Counted from the first letter of the stretch, positions 52,947-61,344 are shown. The stretch: 64,000 nucleotides of DNA from Nesterenkonia xinjiangensis (GCF_013410745.1 NZ_JACCFY010000001.1:2170001-2234000), one strand, 5' to 3'. Numbers and translations are program-made. The notes: generated from the letters alone by a model not told the origin.

Positions 52947-52999
52947 CATGTGACGGAGGAGCGAGGTGGGCGGTGCCCCCCTCATTCCTCCGTCACGTG
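52947..52999. terminator. Bidirectional terminator between permease and gntR
   Basis: GTGACGGAGGA (52950-52960) pairs with TCCTCCGTCAC (52986-52996), extended outward by three more pairs, and an inner stem GAGG-GGGC/GCCC-CCTC closes on a GGT loop. It spans the last codons of the convergent gntR gene (stop at 52982), so it can end both transcripts. Confidence 0.62.
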
Positions 53000-53677
53000 C
53001 TGACCGTGGCGGATGAGCCGCTCCAGGGCCTGGTGCATATGGTCGTCGATCTCGCTGAGCACGGTGGCCTCATCGCCGGCGGACACGGCGTCGGCGATCC
53101 GTCGGTGCTCCTCCGCCTGATCGTCAGGATCGAGGTAGGTCCCCTGCAGGGCCGTCAGGCACATCCGGGTCTCCACCATGAGAGTCTCGTGCATGCGTCG
53201 AAGCCGGGGGCTGCCGGAGGCCGTGACCAGCGCCTCGTGGAAGTCGAAGTCCGCGTCCGAGAGCGCAGAGAGATCGTCGGCGGCGACCGCGCGCCGCATC
53301 GCCTCGCAGGCGCTGCGCAGCTGCTGCACCGCCCCGGGGATCCGTTCTCGGATGATCATCAGTGCCGCCGCCGACTCCACGGCGCTGCGTGCCACGTAGA
53401 GGTCCCGGATCTCCTCGGCGTCGAGCTCCTTGACGAAGAGTCCGCGGTTCGGCTCGCTGCGCACCAGCCCCTCCTGCACCAAGCGCTGCATGGCCTCACG
53501 AAGCGGTCCTCGGCTGACGCCGAACTCGGCGGACAATCTGGCTTCGGAGAGTTGGGTGCCCGCTGGCAGGCTGCCGTACATGATCCCGTCGCGCAGCTGC
53601 CGGGTGATCAGGGACGCCGTCGACTCGCGGTTCACCCGGGTGAAGCTGCGGGGGGAGTGGGCGGCGGTCGTCGGCAT
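52982..53677 (-). CDS. GntR-family repressor with FCD domain
   Basis: 231 residues. N-terminal winged HTH: ESTASLITRQLRDGIMYGSLPAGTQLSEARLSAEFGVSRGPLREAMQRLVQEGLVRSEPNRGLFVKEL. C-terminal FCD helices carry metal/ligand-site residues (SDADFDFHEALVTASGSPRL, EEHRRIADAVSAGD). FCD repressors usually sense an organic acid of the pathway they control. ATG 53677 follows GGAG. A 12-bp ATTGTTGACAAT site lies 100 bp upstream, and the same site is at the racemase promoter (57.97 kb), so autoregulation plus control of the 56-64 kb cluster is proposed. Confidence 0.92.
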   Translation of the reverse strand: MPTTAAHSPRSFTRVNRESTASLITRQLRDGIMYGSLPAGTQLSEARLSAEFGVSRGPLREAMQRLVQEGLVRSEPNRGLFVKELDAEEIRDLYVARSAVESAAALMIIRERIPGAVQQLRSACEAMRRAVAADDLSALSDADFDFHEALVTASGSPRLRRMHETLMVETRMCLTALQGTYLDPDDQAEEHRRIADAVSAGDEATVLSEIDDHMHQALERLIRHGQHVTEE

Positions 53678-53777
53678 CGGGGCTCCAGCGGGTCGAGGTG
53701 GGATCTGGCGGCCGGGCAAGGGGGCGGTGGTGCGGTGGACACGGACGGAGGGGAGACCGATATCACGTGATCCGTGG

Positions 53778-53796
53778 ATTGTTGACAATAATCATA
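53778..53796 (-). promoter_or_regulatory. gntR promoter with FCD-repressor operator
   Basis: TATGAT (53796-53791, minus strand) is a good -10 box. Immediately downstream is ATTGTTGACAAT (53778-53789), arms ATTGT/ACAAT, placed at the transcription start. A further palindrome ATCACGTGAT lies at 53762-53771. The layout suits steric autorepression. Confidence 0.66.
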
Positions 53797-53831
53797 CAAC
53801 GGCTGGGGCGCCCGTGTTCACCGGTGCCTGT

Positions 53832-54494
53832 TCACCGGTTCGTGCGGGGGAGTCCAGCACGGTGGGCGATGATCGCCAGCTCCGTCCGGTCTCGAGCCTG
53901 CAGCTTGGCGAGGATGCGGCTCACATACGTCCGTGCCGTGGCGGGGCTGAGGAACAGAGCGGCTCCGATCTCCGCGTTCGTGTCTCCATGGCCCACCCGG
54001 GTGAGGACCTCGATCTCCCGGTCGGTGAGCTCGGAGAGGTCCACCGAGGTCTCGTCCTGCGGTGACGGCGCGGAGGCCATATGTTCCATGACCTTGCGCG
54101 CGATCGTGGGGGAGAGGAGGTTCCCGCCGGCGGCGGCCGTGCGGACCGCCGTCCGGAGCTCCTCGGAGGCGATGTCCTTGAGCAGGTACCCGGCGGCGCC
54201 GGCACGGACGGCATCGATGATGTCCTGATCCTCGTCGAAGGTGGTCAGGATCAGAATGCGGCTGCCATCGAGCTCGGGGTCCGCGCAGATCCTCCGAGTG
54301 GCCTCGATGCCGTCCATGACGGGCATGCGGATGTCCATGAGCACGACGTCGGGACGGTGGGCCTGCACGGCCCGGACCGCGTCCTGGCCGGTCCGAGACT
54401 CTGCGACGACCGTGATCTCCGGATCGTGGGTGAGCAGCGCGCGCAGACCAGTGCGCACCAGGACCTGGTCGTCGGCGATCAGCACGCTGATCAT
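53832..54494 (-). CDS. NarL/LuxR-type response regulator
   Basis: 220 residues. Receiver: MISVLIADDQVLVRTGLRALL (acidic pair), RPDVVLMDIRMPVMDGIEATR (Asp54-type phosphorylation site), LTTFDEDQD and LKDIASEEL (switch Lys). The C-terminal LuxR HTH is LTDREIEVLTRVGHGDTNAEIGAALFLSPATARTYVSRILAKLQARDR. Forms a two-component pair with the kinase whose gene it overlaps by 4 nt; direct targets unknown, perhaps the divergent membrane protein. Confidence 0.95.
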   Translation of the reverse strand: MISVLIADDQVLVRTGLRALLTHDPEITVVAESRTGQDAVRAVQAHRPDVVLMDIRMPVMDGIEATRRICADPELDGSRILILTTFDEDQDIIDAVRAGAAGYLLKDIASEELRTAVRTAAAGGNLLSPTIARKVMEHMASAPSPQDETSVDLSELTDREIEVLTRVGHGDTNAEIGAALFLSPATARTYVSRILAKLQARDRTELAIIAHRAGLPRTNR

Positions 54495-55717
54495 CGGCCC
54501 TCCTCAGCGGCAGGCCGGGTGGCCGGGGTCTGGCTGAGGGAGATGACGGCGGGCAGCGTCGCATGGACCGCGAAACCGTCCCCCTCGGGCCCGGCGGCCA
54601 GACTGCCGCCCAGTGCCTCGGCCCGTTCGCGCATCCCGTGGAGCCCCAGGCCCGCCGCCTGCTGCGCGGAGCGCTCGCGGGGCGGTCTCGCCGGCCCGGG
54701 ATCCCGGACCGTCACCTGCAGCCGACCGTCGGTGAGCGTCACGGCCACCTCAGCGGAGTCGGCCGCGGAGTGCCGGACCACATTGGTCAGCGCCTCCTGG
54801 ACGATCCGGTACGCGGCGGCTTGCACATGGTCGGGAGCGAGGCGCTCGTCGTCATGGGTCTGGATCCGCGCGTGGACCTCTAGCGGCAGGAGGTCGAAGA
54901 CTTGGCCCTCCAGGGCGTCGAGGGAGAGCGGGCTCCGGGGGTCCTTCTGGCGTCGCAGCATCTGTACGGTCCGGCGCATCTCGTCCATCATCTCGCCGCT
55001 GGTGCTCTTGACCACGTCGAGGGCGTCCTCCGCCGCACGGCGGTCGCGGTCGAGGGCCTCGCGGGCGACGTCGGCGTGCAGCGAGATGACCGTGGTCCGA
55101 TGCCCCAGGGAGTCGTGCAGCTCCCGTGCGATGTCTGCCCGTTCGGTGGCGATCGCCGCGGCGGCCTGGCTGCGTTCATGGGCCTCGGCCGCCTCCAGCA
55201 GTCTCTGGGTGTTCTCCCTGAGCTCCCGGCGCAGACGCATGCTCACTCCCAGGGCTATCGCCGCGGTCATCAGTGCCACGTGCCCGGAGAGCTCATAGCC
55301 GACTACACGGGTGGGGTCCTGCCCGGCGATCACCAGGCGGTAGAAGTAGCTGCCGCCCAGCAGCAGCACCGCGGCCGAGACGGCCCAGACCGCGCGGCGG
55401 AACTCAGCGGCGGAGTAGAGCGCGGCGGCGGTCGGCACACTCAGCCCGATCGTCGGGTAGCCGACCATGTAGTAGGCCCAGAACGCCACGAACGTCAGCC
55501 CCAGGACACCCAGGGGGAAGCGTCGGCGGACCAGCATGAGCGCTCCCAGCCCGAACGCCCACAGATAGGCCAGCGGCTCAGCGTCGCGGTCGCCGGCGAC
55601 GTCGGCGGAGATCGTCCCGGCCACCGCGCCGAAGACGGCCACTCCGAGCACGGCGTCCACGAGCCACCGCTGGACGCGGGCAGACGGATCCGGCTCAGCG
55701 CCGACAGGGGCAGGCAT
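54491..55717 (-). CDS. NarL-type sensor histidine kinase (HisKA_3)
   Basis: 408 residues. Five or six N-terminal helices (VDAVLGVAVFGAVAGTI through HVALMTAAIALGVSM) form an intramembrane sensor. The dimerisation/phosphoacceptor segment is ERADIARELHDSLGHRTTVISLHADVA (His in ELHDSLGH). The ATPase has LTNVVRHSAADSAEVAV (N box) and GLGLHGMRERAEALGGSLAAGP (G box). Intramembrane-sensing kinases of this class often respond to cell-envelope stress and sit next to ABC exporters. ATG 55717. Confidence 0.94.
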   Translation of the reverse strand: MPAPVGAEPDPSARVQRWLVDAVLGVAVFGAVAGTISADVAGDRDAEPLAYLWAFGLGALMLVRRRFPLGVLGLTFVAFWAYYMVGYPTIGLSVPTAAALYSAAEFRRAVWAVSAAVLLLGGSYFYRLVIAGQDPTRVVGYELSGHVALMTAAIALGVSMRLRRELRENTQRLLEAAEAHERSQAAAAIATERADIARELHDSLGHRTTVISLHADVAREALDRDRRAAEDALDVVKSTSGEMMDEMRRTVQMLRRQKDPRSPLSLDALEGQVFDLLPLEVHARIQTHDDERLAPDHVQAAAYRIVQEALTNVVRHSAADSAEVAVTLTDGRLQVTVRDPGPARPPRERSAQQAAGLGLHGMRERAEALGGSLAAGPEGDGFAVHATLPAVISLSQTPATRPAAEEGR

Positions 55718-55849
55718 GACACCAGTCTAGGAGTGTCCTGGGCCTCCGGCAGTCGCCTGCAGGCGACTGAGGGAGACGCCGCGCGACGACACCTGAGCAG
55801 GACGCCGCGCGGATGTGGCGCGCATCGTCGGCTCCGTAGCGTCGAGGTC

Positions 55850-56299
55850 ATGAACCCAGCTGCTGGATCGCACTTCCGCCCCTCCTTCGACGAGGCCCCG
55901 CGAGGGAGGCTTCCTTGGCGGCTCATCCTCCTACTCGGTGCTGTCGCGCTGCTCCGGCCGCTGATGCACATCACCGGTGTCTCCGGCGGCGACGGCCTGC
56001 CCAAGGGCCTCTTTGCGGTGGGCGCCACCGTGGTGATCTCGGCCGTCTGGATCGGCGTCGTCCTGCTGGCTCGGGTCTCCAGGCCCTTCCTCACGCTGGT
56101 GCTCGCCGGGCTCGCCTATGCCGTACTGAGCATGGTGCTCTCGGCGGTCCTCTCTCCGGTGCTCGGCGGCGAGCTGCAGGGCCCCTTCGCACAGCCGATC
56201 GCGATCCCCATGGTCCTGATCGTCAATGCGATCTGGGGTGCCGTCGTCGGCGGCATCGCCGCGGGCCTCCGGGCGGCGCTGGTCGCCCGGCATCGTTGA
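55850..56299 (+). CDS. Small membrane protein divergent from the two-component system
   Basis: 149 residues with four helices (LILLLGAVALLRPLMHITGV, VGATVVISAVWIGVVLLARV, PFLTLVLAGLAYAVLSMVLSAVLSPVL, IPMVLIVNAIWGAVVGGIAAGLRAALV). No family recognised with certainty. TAGCGT lies 7 nt before the ATG (leaderless type). It is back to back with the kinase gene, so may be its target. Confidence 0.72.
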   Translation: MNPAAGSHFRPSFDEAPRGRLPWRLILLLGAVALLRPLMHITGVSGGDGLPKGLFAVGATVVISAVWIGVVLLARVSRPFLTLVLAGLAYAVLSMVLSAVLSPVLGGELQGPFAQPIAIPMVLIVNAIWGAVVGGIAAGLRAALVARHR

Positions 56300-56335
56300 C
56301 CCGCCGATCTCCGCAGCTGCTCGCTCAGGGGCGGG

Positions 56336-57088
56336 TCACGCCGGCCGGCCCGGAACAGAGTCCAGGCGTCCCAGCATCGGCAGGGCGGGCGCCGGCCGGC
56401 CGGTCAGCCGCAGGCCCTCCCAGATGGTCACCTGGTTCGCGGTGAGCACCGGTTTGCCCAGCGCCTCCTCCAGCTCTGGGATCCAGCCGAGTGAGTGCAT
56501 CGCCGTGTCCGGGACGAGCATGGCCTCCGCCTGGGGCACATCCACGGCGCGGATCATCGCGATGACGTCATCGCGTCCCATCAGGCCGACCTCCGCGGCC
56601 GTGAAGATCCCGTGCGCGGCGAAGGTCACGACGTCGACCCCGGCTCGCCCCAGCAGTGCGCGGAAGTGCTCGGCCAGGTCCGCCGGGTAGGAGGCCGTCA
56701 CCGCGACGTGCCGCACGTCGAGGGCCTCCAGCGCGTGCAGATACGCCAGTGACGTCGAGGATGCCGGAACGCCGGCGACCTCCTGAACGGCCCGGGCCTG
56801 CTCGGCGGCACCGTCATGGCCGTAGACGAAGCTGCCCGATGTGCAGGCCCACATCACCGCGTCCACCGTGTGATCGGCGAGCAGGCGCGCCGTGCCCTCG
56901 GCCAGGCGTGCGGCGGAGCCGGTCTCCAGCAGGGCCTCCGGGGTGTGTTCGTCCACTCCGATGGTGGTGTGCACCAGGGGAAGCCGAACGGCGCCCCCGG
57001 CGGCCTCCTCGAAGGCGGGGTAGTCGTCCTCCGCGGCATGGCCGGGGTAGAGGATGCCGATGGTGGGGGCGTGCTGAGAGTCGGTCAA
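56336..57088 (-). CDS. Asp/Glu racemase / maleate isomerase-like protein A (second Cys lost)
   Basis: 250 residues. The TTG start at 57088 is fixed by AGGAGG 4 nt upstream; a longer frame has no support. IGILYPGHAAEDDYPAFEE, MWACTSGSFVYG (Cys82 at the first catalytic position), VAVTASYPADLAEHFRALLG and GKPVLTANQVTIWEGLRL are those of the maleate isomerase/arylmalonate decarboxylase branch. The second catalytic Cys is Asp194 (LVPDTAMHSL). An enzyme with Cys82 but no second Cys cannot perform two-base isomerisation; decarboxylation, hydrolysis or a regulatory role is possible. Same operon as the next paralogue. Confidence 0.85.
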   Translation of the reverse strand: MTDSQHAPTIGILYPGHAAEDDYPAFEEAAGGAVRLPLVHTTIGVDEHTPEALLETGSAARLAEGTARLLADHTVDAVMWACTSGSFVYGHDGAAEQARAVQEVAGVPASSTSLAYLHALEALDVRHVAVTASYPADLAEHFRALLGRAGVDVVTFAAHGIFTAAEVGLMGRDDVIAMIRAVDVPQAEAMLVPDTAMHSLGWIPELEEALGKPVLTANQVTIWEGLRLTGRPAPALPMLGRLDSVPGRPA

Positions 57089-57162
57089 GGGTCCTCCTTC
57101 GAGAGGGCGCGTCGGACTGGTGGGTGGCAGATGGCGGCCGGGGCTGAAGGGGCGCACCCGGG

Positions 57163-57933
57163 TCAGACCACCGCCGCCGAGGGCTCCTGTCGGGCCAGTG
57201 CCCGGCCGGGCCCGTAGTAGGGGAGCCCGAAGTGCTGCAGCACCGCCCACACCGTCGCCTGGTTGGCGGAGATGACCGGTTTGCCGAGGTCCTGCTCCAG
57301 CTGGGCGAGCACGTCGTAGGTCGGCAGGTTCGTGCAGGAGACCACCACTGCCTCGGCCTGGTCGGAGTCTGCCTCCCGGACCAGGTCGTAGGTGCGCTGG
57401 GAGGGGACCTCCCAGATGCGGCCCGAGAGTCCGAGGTTCGAGTTGCTCATCAGGTGGATCCCGGACTCGGCGAAGAAGGCGGCGAACTGGGCGGTGATGG
57501 CGTCGTCGTAGGGGGTCGCCGTCGCAAGGGTCCGCACGCCCAGCGCCTGGACCGCGGCGAGCAGGGCGCCGGAGGTGGTGAAGCAGGGCGCCCCGCCGGC
57601 GTCCGTCATGGCCTGCACCAGGTCGCGCTCGCCGGAGATCCCGCGGACGAAGCTGCCCGAGGTGCAGGCGTAGAGGTAGGCGGAGGGGGTCACCGCAGAG
57701 ACGGCGCGGACGCAGTCCGCGATCGCCTTCGGGCGGGAGATCGCCCGAGCCTGCTTGACCGTCACCGCCAGGGGCTCGTGCCGGGTGCGGGTGAACAGCA
57801 GATCCAGCTGCTCGACGCCGTCTGCGTCCTGGGTGAAAGTGCGCAGCTCTCGGTCCAGAGCCATGTCATAGGGGACCACGACACCGATGGCGGGTGCCAT
57901 GCGGTCGGATCCGGGAAAGGGGGTGAGGGCCAT
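57163..57933 (-). CDS. Asp/Glu racemase / maleate isomerase-like protein B (both Cys present)
   Basis: 256 residues. AIGVVVPYDMALDREL, YLYACTSGSFVRG (Cys90), LATATPYDDAITAQFAAFF and VVVSCTNLPTYDVL (Cys200), then GKPVISANQATVWAVLQHFG. Both catalytic Cys of a maleate cis-trans isomerase/Asp-racemase-type enzyme are in place. ATG 57933 has GGAG upstream. First gene of the minus-strand operon; its promoter (TATGCT, 58010-58005) and a perfect palindromic operator lie just upstream. Substrate probably a dicarboxylate or related acid handled by the divergent genes. Confidence 0.88.
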   Translation of the reverse strand: MALTPFPGSDRMAPAIGVVVPYDMALDRELRTFTQDADGVEQLDLLFTRTRHEPLAVTVKQARAISRPKAIADCVRAVSAVTPSAYLYACTSGSFVRGISGERDLVQAMTDAGGAPCFTTSGALLAAVQALGVRTLATATPYDDAITAQFAAFFAESGIHLMSNSNLGLSGRIWEVPSQRTYDLVREADSDQAEAVVVSCTNLPTYDVLAQLEQDLGKPVISANQATVWAVLQHFGLPYYGPGRALARQEPSAAVV

Positions 57934-57972
57934 GGGCCGCTCCAATCCAGAGGCGGTGCAATCATCTCCTGC

Positions 57973-58010
57973 AAGATTGTTGACAATCTTCGTGAGGTCT
58001 TCATAGCATA
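57973..58010 (-). promoter_or_regulatory. Racemase-operon promoter with FCD-repressor operator
   Basis: AAGATTGTTGACAATCTT (57973-57990) is a palindrome with 7-bp perfect arms around TTGA. Its core ATTGTTGACAAT (57976-57987) is identical to the gntR operator. It begins 15 nt downstream of the -10-like TATGCT (58010-58005, minus strand), so a bound repressor would block initiation or elongation of the racemase operon, and may also affect the divergent dehydrogenase promoter. Confidence 0.72.
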
Positions 58011-58151
58011 GCGGCACGGTCCCTGCCTCGGAAAGCCCTTCCGGGGAGGGGATGTCGCGGTCTCCGGGAGATGTTCCTCACAGGTGCTCCCGGCCGGCCA
58101 CGAGGTCCCCGCACCGCGCTCAGCCCACCCCTTCCGGAAGCGAGGTGACGG

Positions 58152-59144
58152 ATGGCGGACTCCCTGCCGGTCATCACGGTCCTATGTCCCGACGACGACG
58201 GCCCCTACGCCGTGCCGCCCGGCCTGGATGAGCTTGAGGACCGGGCCGAGATCCGCCGGACCACCGCCGCGGAGCTGAGCGAGGCGCTCTCCGGCGCCGA
58301 CGTCCTCTTCCTGTGGGACTTCTTCTCCCGCGCAGTCTCTGACGCCTGGCACGCCGCCGACGCCCTGGACTGGATCCACGTGGCCGCCGCCGGAGTGGAC
58401 AAGCTGCTCTTCGACGAGCTGGCCGAGTCCGAGGTCACCGTCACCAACGCCCAGGGCACCTTCGACCGACCCATCGCCGAGTACGTGCTCGGCGCTGTGC
58501 TCGCCCGTGCCAAGGACATGCCCGGCAGCCTCCGGCGCCAGCAGACCCGCACCTGGGAGCACCGCGAGACCCAGCGCGTGCAGGGCCTCACCGCCCTGGT
58601 CATCGGCACCGGCGCGATCGGCCGGGAGATCGCCACGCTCCTGCGGGCGGTCGACGTCGAGGTCTTCGCCGCAGGACGTACCGCCCGAGACCAGGATCCC
58701 GACTTCGGCACGGTGATCGCCAGCGACCACCTCCCGGCCCATATCGGTGCCGCCGACGTCGTCGTCAACGCGGCACCGCTGACTCCGCAGACCACCGGGC
58801 TCCTCGACGCCCAGGCGCTCGCTGCCGTGAAGGACGGCGCCCACCTGATCAACATCGGCCGGGGGGAGACCGTCGACGAGGTCGCCCTCGTCGAGGCCCT
58901 GGATCACGGGCCTCTCGGATTCGCCACCCTGGATGTCTTCGAGCAGGAGCCGCTCCCGCAGGGCTCTCCGCTGTGGGAGCGCGAGGATGTGCTGATCACC
59001 GCCCACATGTCCGGGGACGTCATCGGCTGGCGCGACGCGCTCGCCGAGCAGTTCCTCGACAACGCCCGGCGCTGGCTCGCCGGAGAGACCCTGCACAACA
59101 TCGTCGACAAGCAGAAGGGCTACGTGCCCCGCCCGCAGCCCTGA
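58152..59144 (+). CDS. D-2-hydroxyacid dehydrogenase (NAD-dependent)
   Basis: 330 residues. Rossmann motif ALVIGTGAIGREIATLL with following AGRT (Arg suggests NADP(H) or phosphorylated partner), catalytic Arg in INIGRGETVDEVALVEAL, Glu in LDVFEQEPLPQGSPLW and His in VLITAHMSGDV complete the Arg-Glu-His triad. Reversibly oxidises a D-2-hydroxyacid to the 2-oxoacid. ATG 58152 follows GAGGTGA. First gene of the plus-strand unit. Confidence 0.92.
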   Translation: MADSLPVITVLCPDDDGPYAVPPGLDELEDRAEIRRTTAAELSEALSGADVLFLWDFFSRAVSDAWHAADALDWIHVAAAGVDKLLFDELAESEVTVTNAQGTFDRPIAEYVLGAVLARAKDMPGSLRRQQTRTWEHRETQRVQGLTALVIGTGAIGREIATLLRAVDVEVFAAGRTARDQDPDFGTVIASDHLPAHIGAADVVVNAAPLTPQTTGLLDAQALAAVKDGAHLINIGRGETVDEVALVEALDHGPLGFATLDVFEQEPLPQGSPLWEREDVLITAHMSGDVIGWRDALAEQFLDNARRWLAGETLHNIVDKQKGYVPRPQP

Positions 59145-59258
59145 CGTCGCCCCGACACCGGGCACGCCCCAGAGGGCGGCGCGGACGGCGGCGCCGCACC
59201 CCTGGCACATCACATCAGGCCCACACCCGGCACATACCCGGCACACAGGAGGTCAACC

Positions 59259-60695
59259 ATGGACCGTCGAACCCCGAGCAGCCTCGCGGAGATGACTGCG
59301 ACCGAGCTCCTCGCCGGCTACCGCGCTGGAGATTTCAGCCCGGTCGACGCGACAGAGGCCGTGCTGGAGCAGATCGCTCGGCACGATGACGTCCTGAACG
59401 CCTTCGTGCTCGTGGACCCTGAGTCCGCTCGCACCTCCGCGGAGGCCTCTGCCCGCCGCTGGCAGGCCGGAGAGACCCTGGGCCCCGGTGACGGCCTGCC
59501 CACCTCCATCAAGGACATGTTCCTCACCAAGGGTTGGCCTACCTACAAGGGGTCGACGCTCATCGGTGAGGACGGCCCCTGGGACGTGGACGCTCCCTGC
59601 GTGGCACGGCTGAAGGAGACCGGTGCGGTGCTGGTCGGGAAGACCACCACCCCGGAGTTCGCCTGGAAGGGCACCACAGACAGCATCCGCTGCGGCGCGA
59701 CCGGCAACCCGTGGGACCCGAGCACCACCGCAGGCGGCTCCTCGGGAGGCGCTTCGGCCGCCGTCGGCGCCGGAATGGCCCCCTGGGCCGTAGGCACCGA
59801 CGCCGGCGGGTCGGTGAGGATCCCCGCCTCCTTCACCGGGACGGTCGCGCTCAAGGCCACGTACGGCCAGGTGCCCATGTTCCCCGCCTCGCCCTTCGGG
59901 ACTCTCGCCCACGCCGGGCCGATGACGCGCAGCGTCACCGACGCCGCGATGCTGATGGACGTCATCACCGGCTTCGACTCCCGGGACTGGGCCGCGCTCC
60001 CCACGCCGACCTCGTCCTACCTGGAGGGCCTCGAGGACGGTGTCGCAGGTCTGCGCATCGCCTACTCACGAAACCTGGGCTTCGTGGAGAACGACCCCGA
60101 GGTGGAGCGCCTCGTCACCGACGCGGTCTCGCTGCTGGAGCGGGCGGGTGCCGTGGTGGAGGAGATCGACCCCGGCTTCGAGGACCCGGTGGAGGCTTTC
60201 CACGTCCTCTGGTTCAGCGGTGCGGCAAAGGTGCTCGAAGCCTTCGGGCCGGACGCCGTGGACCAGGTGGACCCCGGACTGCGGGCGGGCATCCGGCGCT
60301 ACGCCGAGGCCTCTGCCCTGGACTATCTGGGCGCCACCGCCGTCCGCATGGACCTGGGTGTGCGCATGGGGGCTTTCCATGAGAACTACGACCTGCTGGT
60401 CACCCCGACCATGCCGATCACCGCCTTCGACCACAGCAGGCAGGCCCCCGAGGGCTGGCCCTCGGACCTGTGGACGTCCTGGACGCCCTACACCTACCCG
60501 TTCAACATGACCCAGCAGCCGGCGGCATCGGTGCCCTGCGGCGTCGCCTCGGACGGGCTGCCGGTGGGGCTGCAGATCGTCGGGGCACGCACCCAGGACC
60601 GTCTGGTGCTGCGGGCCGCTCGGGCTTTCGAGAAGGCCTCCGGGGAGCAGTTCATCCGCCCGGTGGAGCCCATGGCGCGCACCTCGGCCGTCTGA
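59259..60695 (+). CDS. Amidase (amidase-signature family)
   Basis: 478 residues. Ser-cisSer-Lys triad visible: Lys85 in PTSIKDMF, Ser161 in AGGSSGGASAAVGAG, Ser185 in VGTDAGGSVRIPAS. The C-terminus (YTYPFNMTQQPAASVPCGVASDGLPVGLQIVG) is standard for GatA-like amidases, but the stand-alone catabolic context argues against a tRNA role. Hydrolyses a carboxamide to acid plus ammonia. ATG 59259 follows AGGAGG. Provides the likely entry step of the pathway. Confidence 0.93.
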   Translation: MDRRTPSSLAEMTATELLAGYRAGDFSPVDATEAVLEQIARHDDVLNAFVLVDPESARTSAEASARRWQAGETLGPGDGLPTSIKDMFLTKGWPTYKGSTLIGEDGPWDVDAPCVARLKETGAVLVGKTTTPEFAWKGTTDSIRCGATGNPWDPSTTAGGSSGGASAAVGAGMAPWAVGTDAGGSVRIPASFTGTVALKATYGQVPMFPASPFGTLAHAGPMTRSVTDAAMLMDVITGFDSRDWAALPTPTSSYLEGLEDGVAGLRIAYSRNLGFVENDPEVERLVTDAVSLLERAGAVVEEIDPGFEDPVEAFHVLWFSGAAKVLEAFGPDAVDQVDPGLRAGIRRYAEASALDYLGATAVRMDLGVRMGAFHENYDLLVTPTMPITAFDHSRQAPEGWPSDLWTSWTPYTYPFNMTQQPAASVPCGVASDGLPVGLQIVGARTQDRLVLRAARAFEKASGEQFIRPVEPMARTSAV

Positions 60696-60734
60696 GGCCG
60701 CGCGAACGGACGTCCGGACTGCTCGAGGAGGACC

Positions 60735-61241
60735 ATGGCCCGCTACATCAGCATCACCTTGACCGCACGCGGAGTCAGCTGCACCGCGCGGCTGCTCGAC
60801 GACGTCGCGCCGCGGACCTGTGCGGCCGTGTGGGACGCGCTCCCACAGGCGGGGCAGGTCTACCACGGCAAGTACGCGCGCAACGAGATCTACAACCTGC
60901 TGCCGGGCTTCGCCGAACATGATCCCGGCAAGGAGAACACCACGGTCACCCCGATCCCGGGGGACGTGTGCTGGTTCCGGTTCGACTCGGACGACCTCGG
61001 CAATCCAGGCTACGGCTACGAGGAAGCCGCAGGGGTGCGGGAACGGCGCGAGATCATCGATCTGGCGCTCTTCTACGGCCGGAACAACCTGTTGATCAAC
61101 GGGGATCAGGGGTGGGTGCCCGGCAACGTCTTCGCCACTGTGGTGGACGGGCTGGAGACCATGGCCGAGGCCTGCCAGTCGATCTGGATGGACGGGGCCC
61201 GCGGGGAGACGCTGGCCTTCGCCCGTGCTGGAGAGGACTGA
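60735..61241 (+). CDS. DUF3830 (cyclophilin-like fold) protein
   Basis: 168 residues. ARLLDDVAPRTCAAVWDALPQAGQVYHGKYARNEIYNLLPGF and IPGDVCWFRFDSDD...GYEEAAG fit DUF3830, a small cyclophilin-like fold repeatedly found beside racemases, amidases and transporters in catabolic clusters. Catalytic role unknown; a lactonase, hydrolase or isomerase of a cyclic intermediate would fit. ATG 60735 is preceded by GAGGAGG. 39 bp after the amidase gene. Confidence 0.82.
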   Translation: MARYISITLTARGVSCTARLLDDVAPRTCAAVWDALPQAGQVYHGKYARNEIYNLLPGFAEHDPGKENTTVTPIPGDVCWFRFDSDDLGNPGYGYEEAAGVRERREIIDLALFYGRNNLLINGDQGWVPGNVFATVVDGLETMAEACQSIWMDGARGETLAFARAGED

Positions 61242-61258
61242 CCGCGCCACCGACCCCG

Positions 61259-61326
61259 CGAGTTGGTCCGCAGTTCCGCATACTCGACTCGATCGAGTCG
61301 AGTTCCGGTAAGTTCGGACCCACTCG
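61259..61326. promoter_or_regulatory. 68-nt nested palindrome of six CGAGT half-sites
   Basis: A perfect 22-bp palindrome (61282-61303) consists of two ACTCG (61282-61286, 61287-61291) facing two CGAGT (61294-61298, 61299-61303). The same centre of symmetry relates GGTCCG (61265-61270) to CGGACC (61315-61320) and an outer CGAGT (61259-61263) to ACTCG (61322-61326). It stops 18 nt before the FAD/Fe-S gene start. It could be a multi-site operator or a strong RNA hairpin masking the next gene's ribosome site. Confidence 0.72.
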
Positions 61327-61344
61327 GCGAAAGGAGACGACGAC

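Noticed and set aside
53778-53800. Plus-strand promoter based on TTGACA at 53783-53788
   Set aside because: No -10 box 17 bp downstream and no plus-strand gene follows; the TTGACA is part of the operator palindrome.
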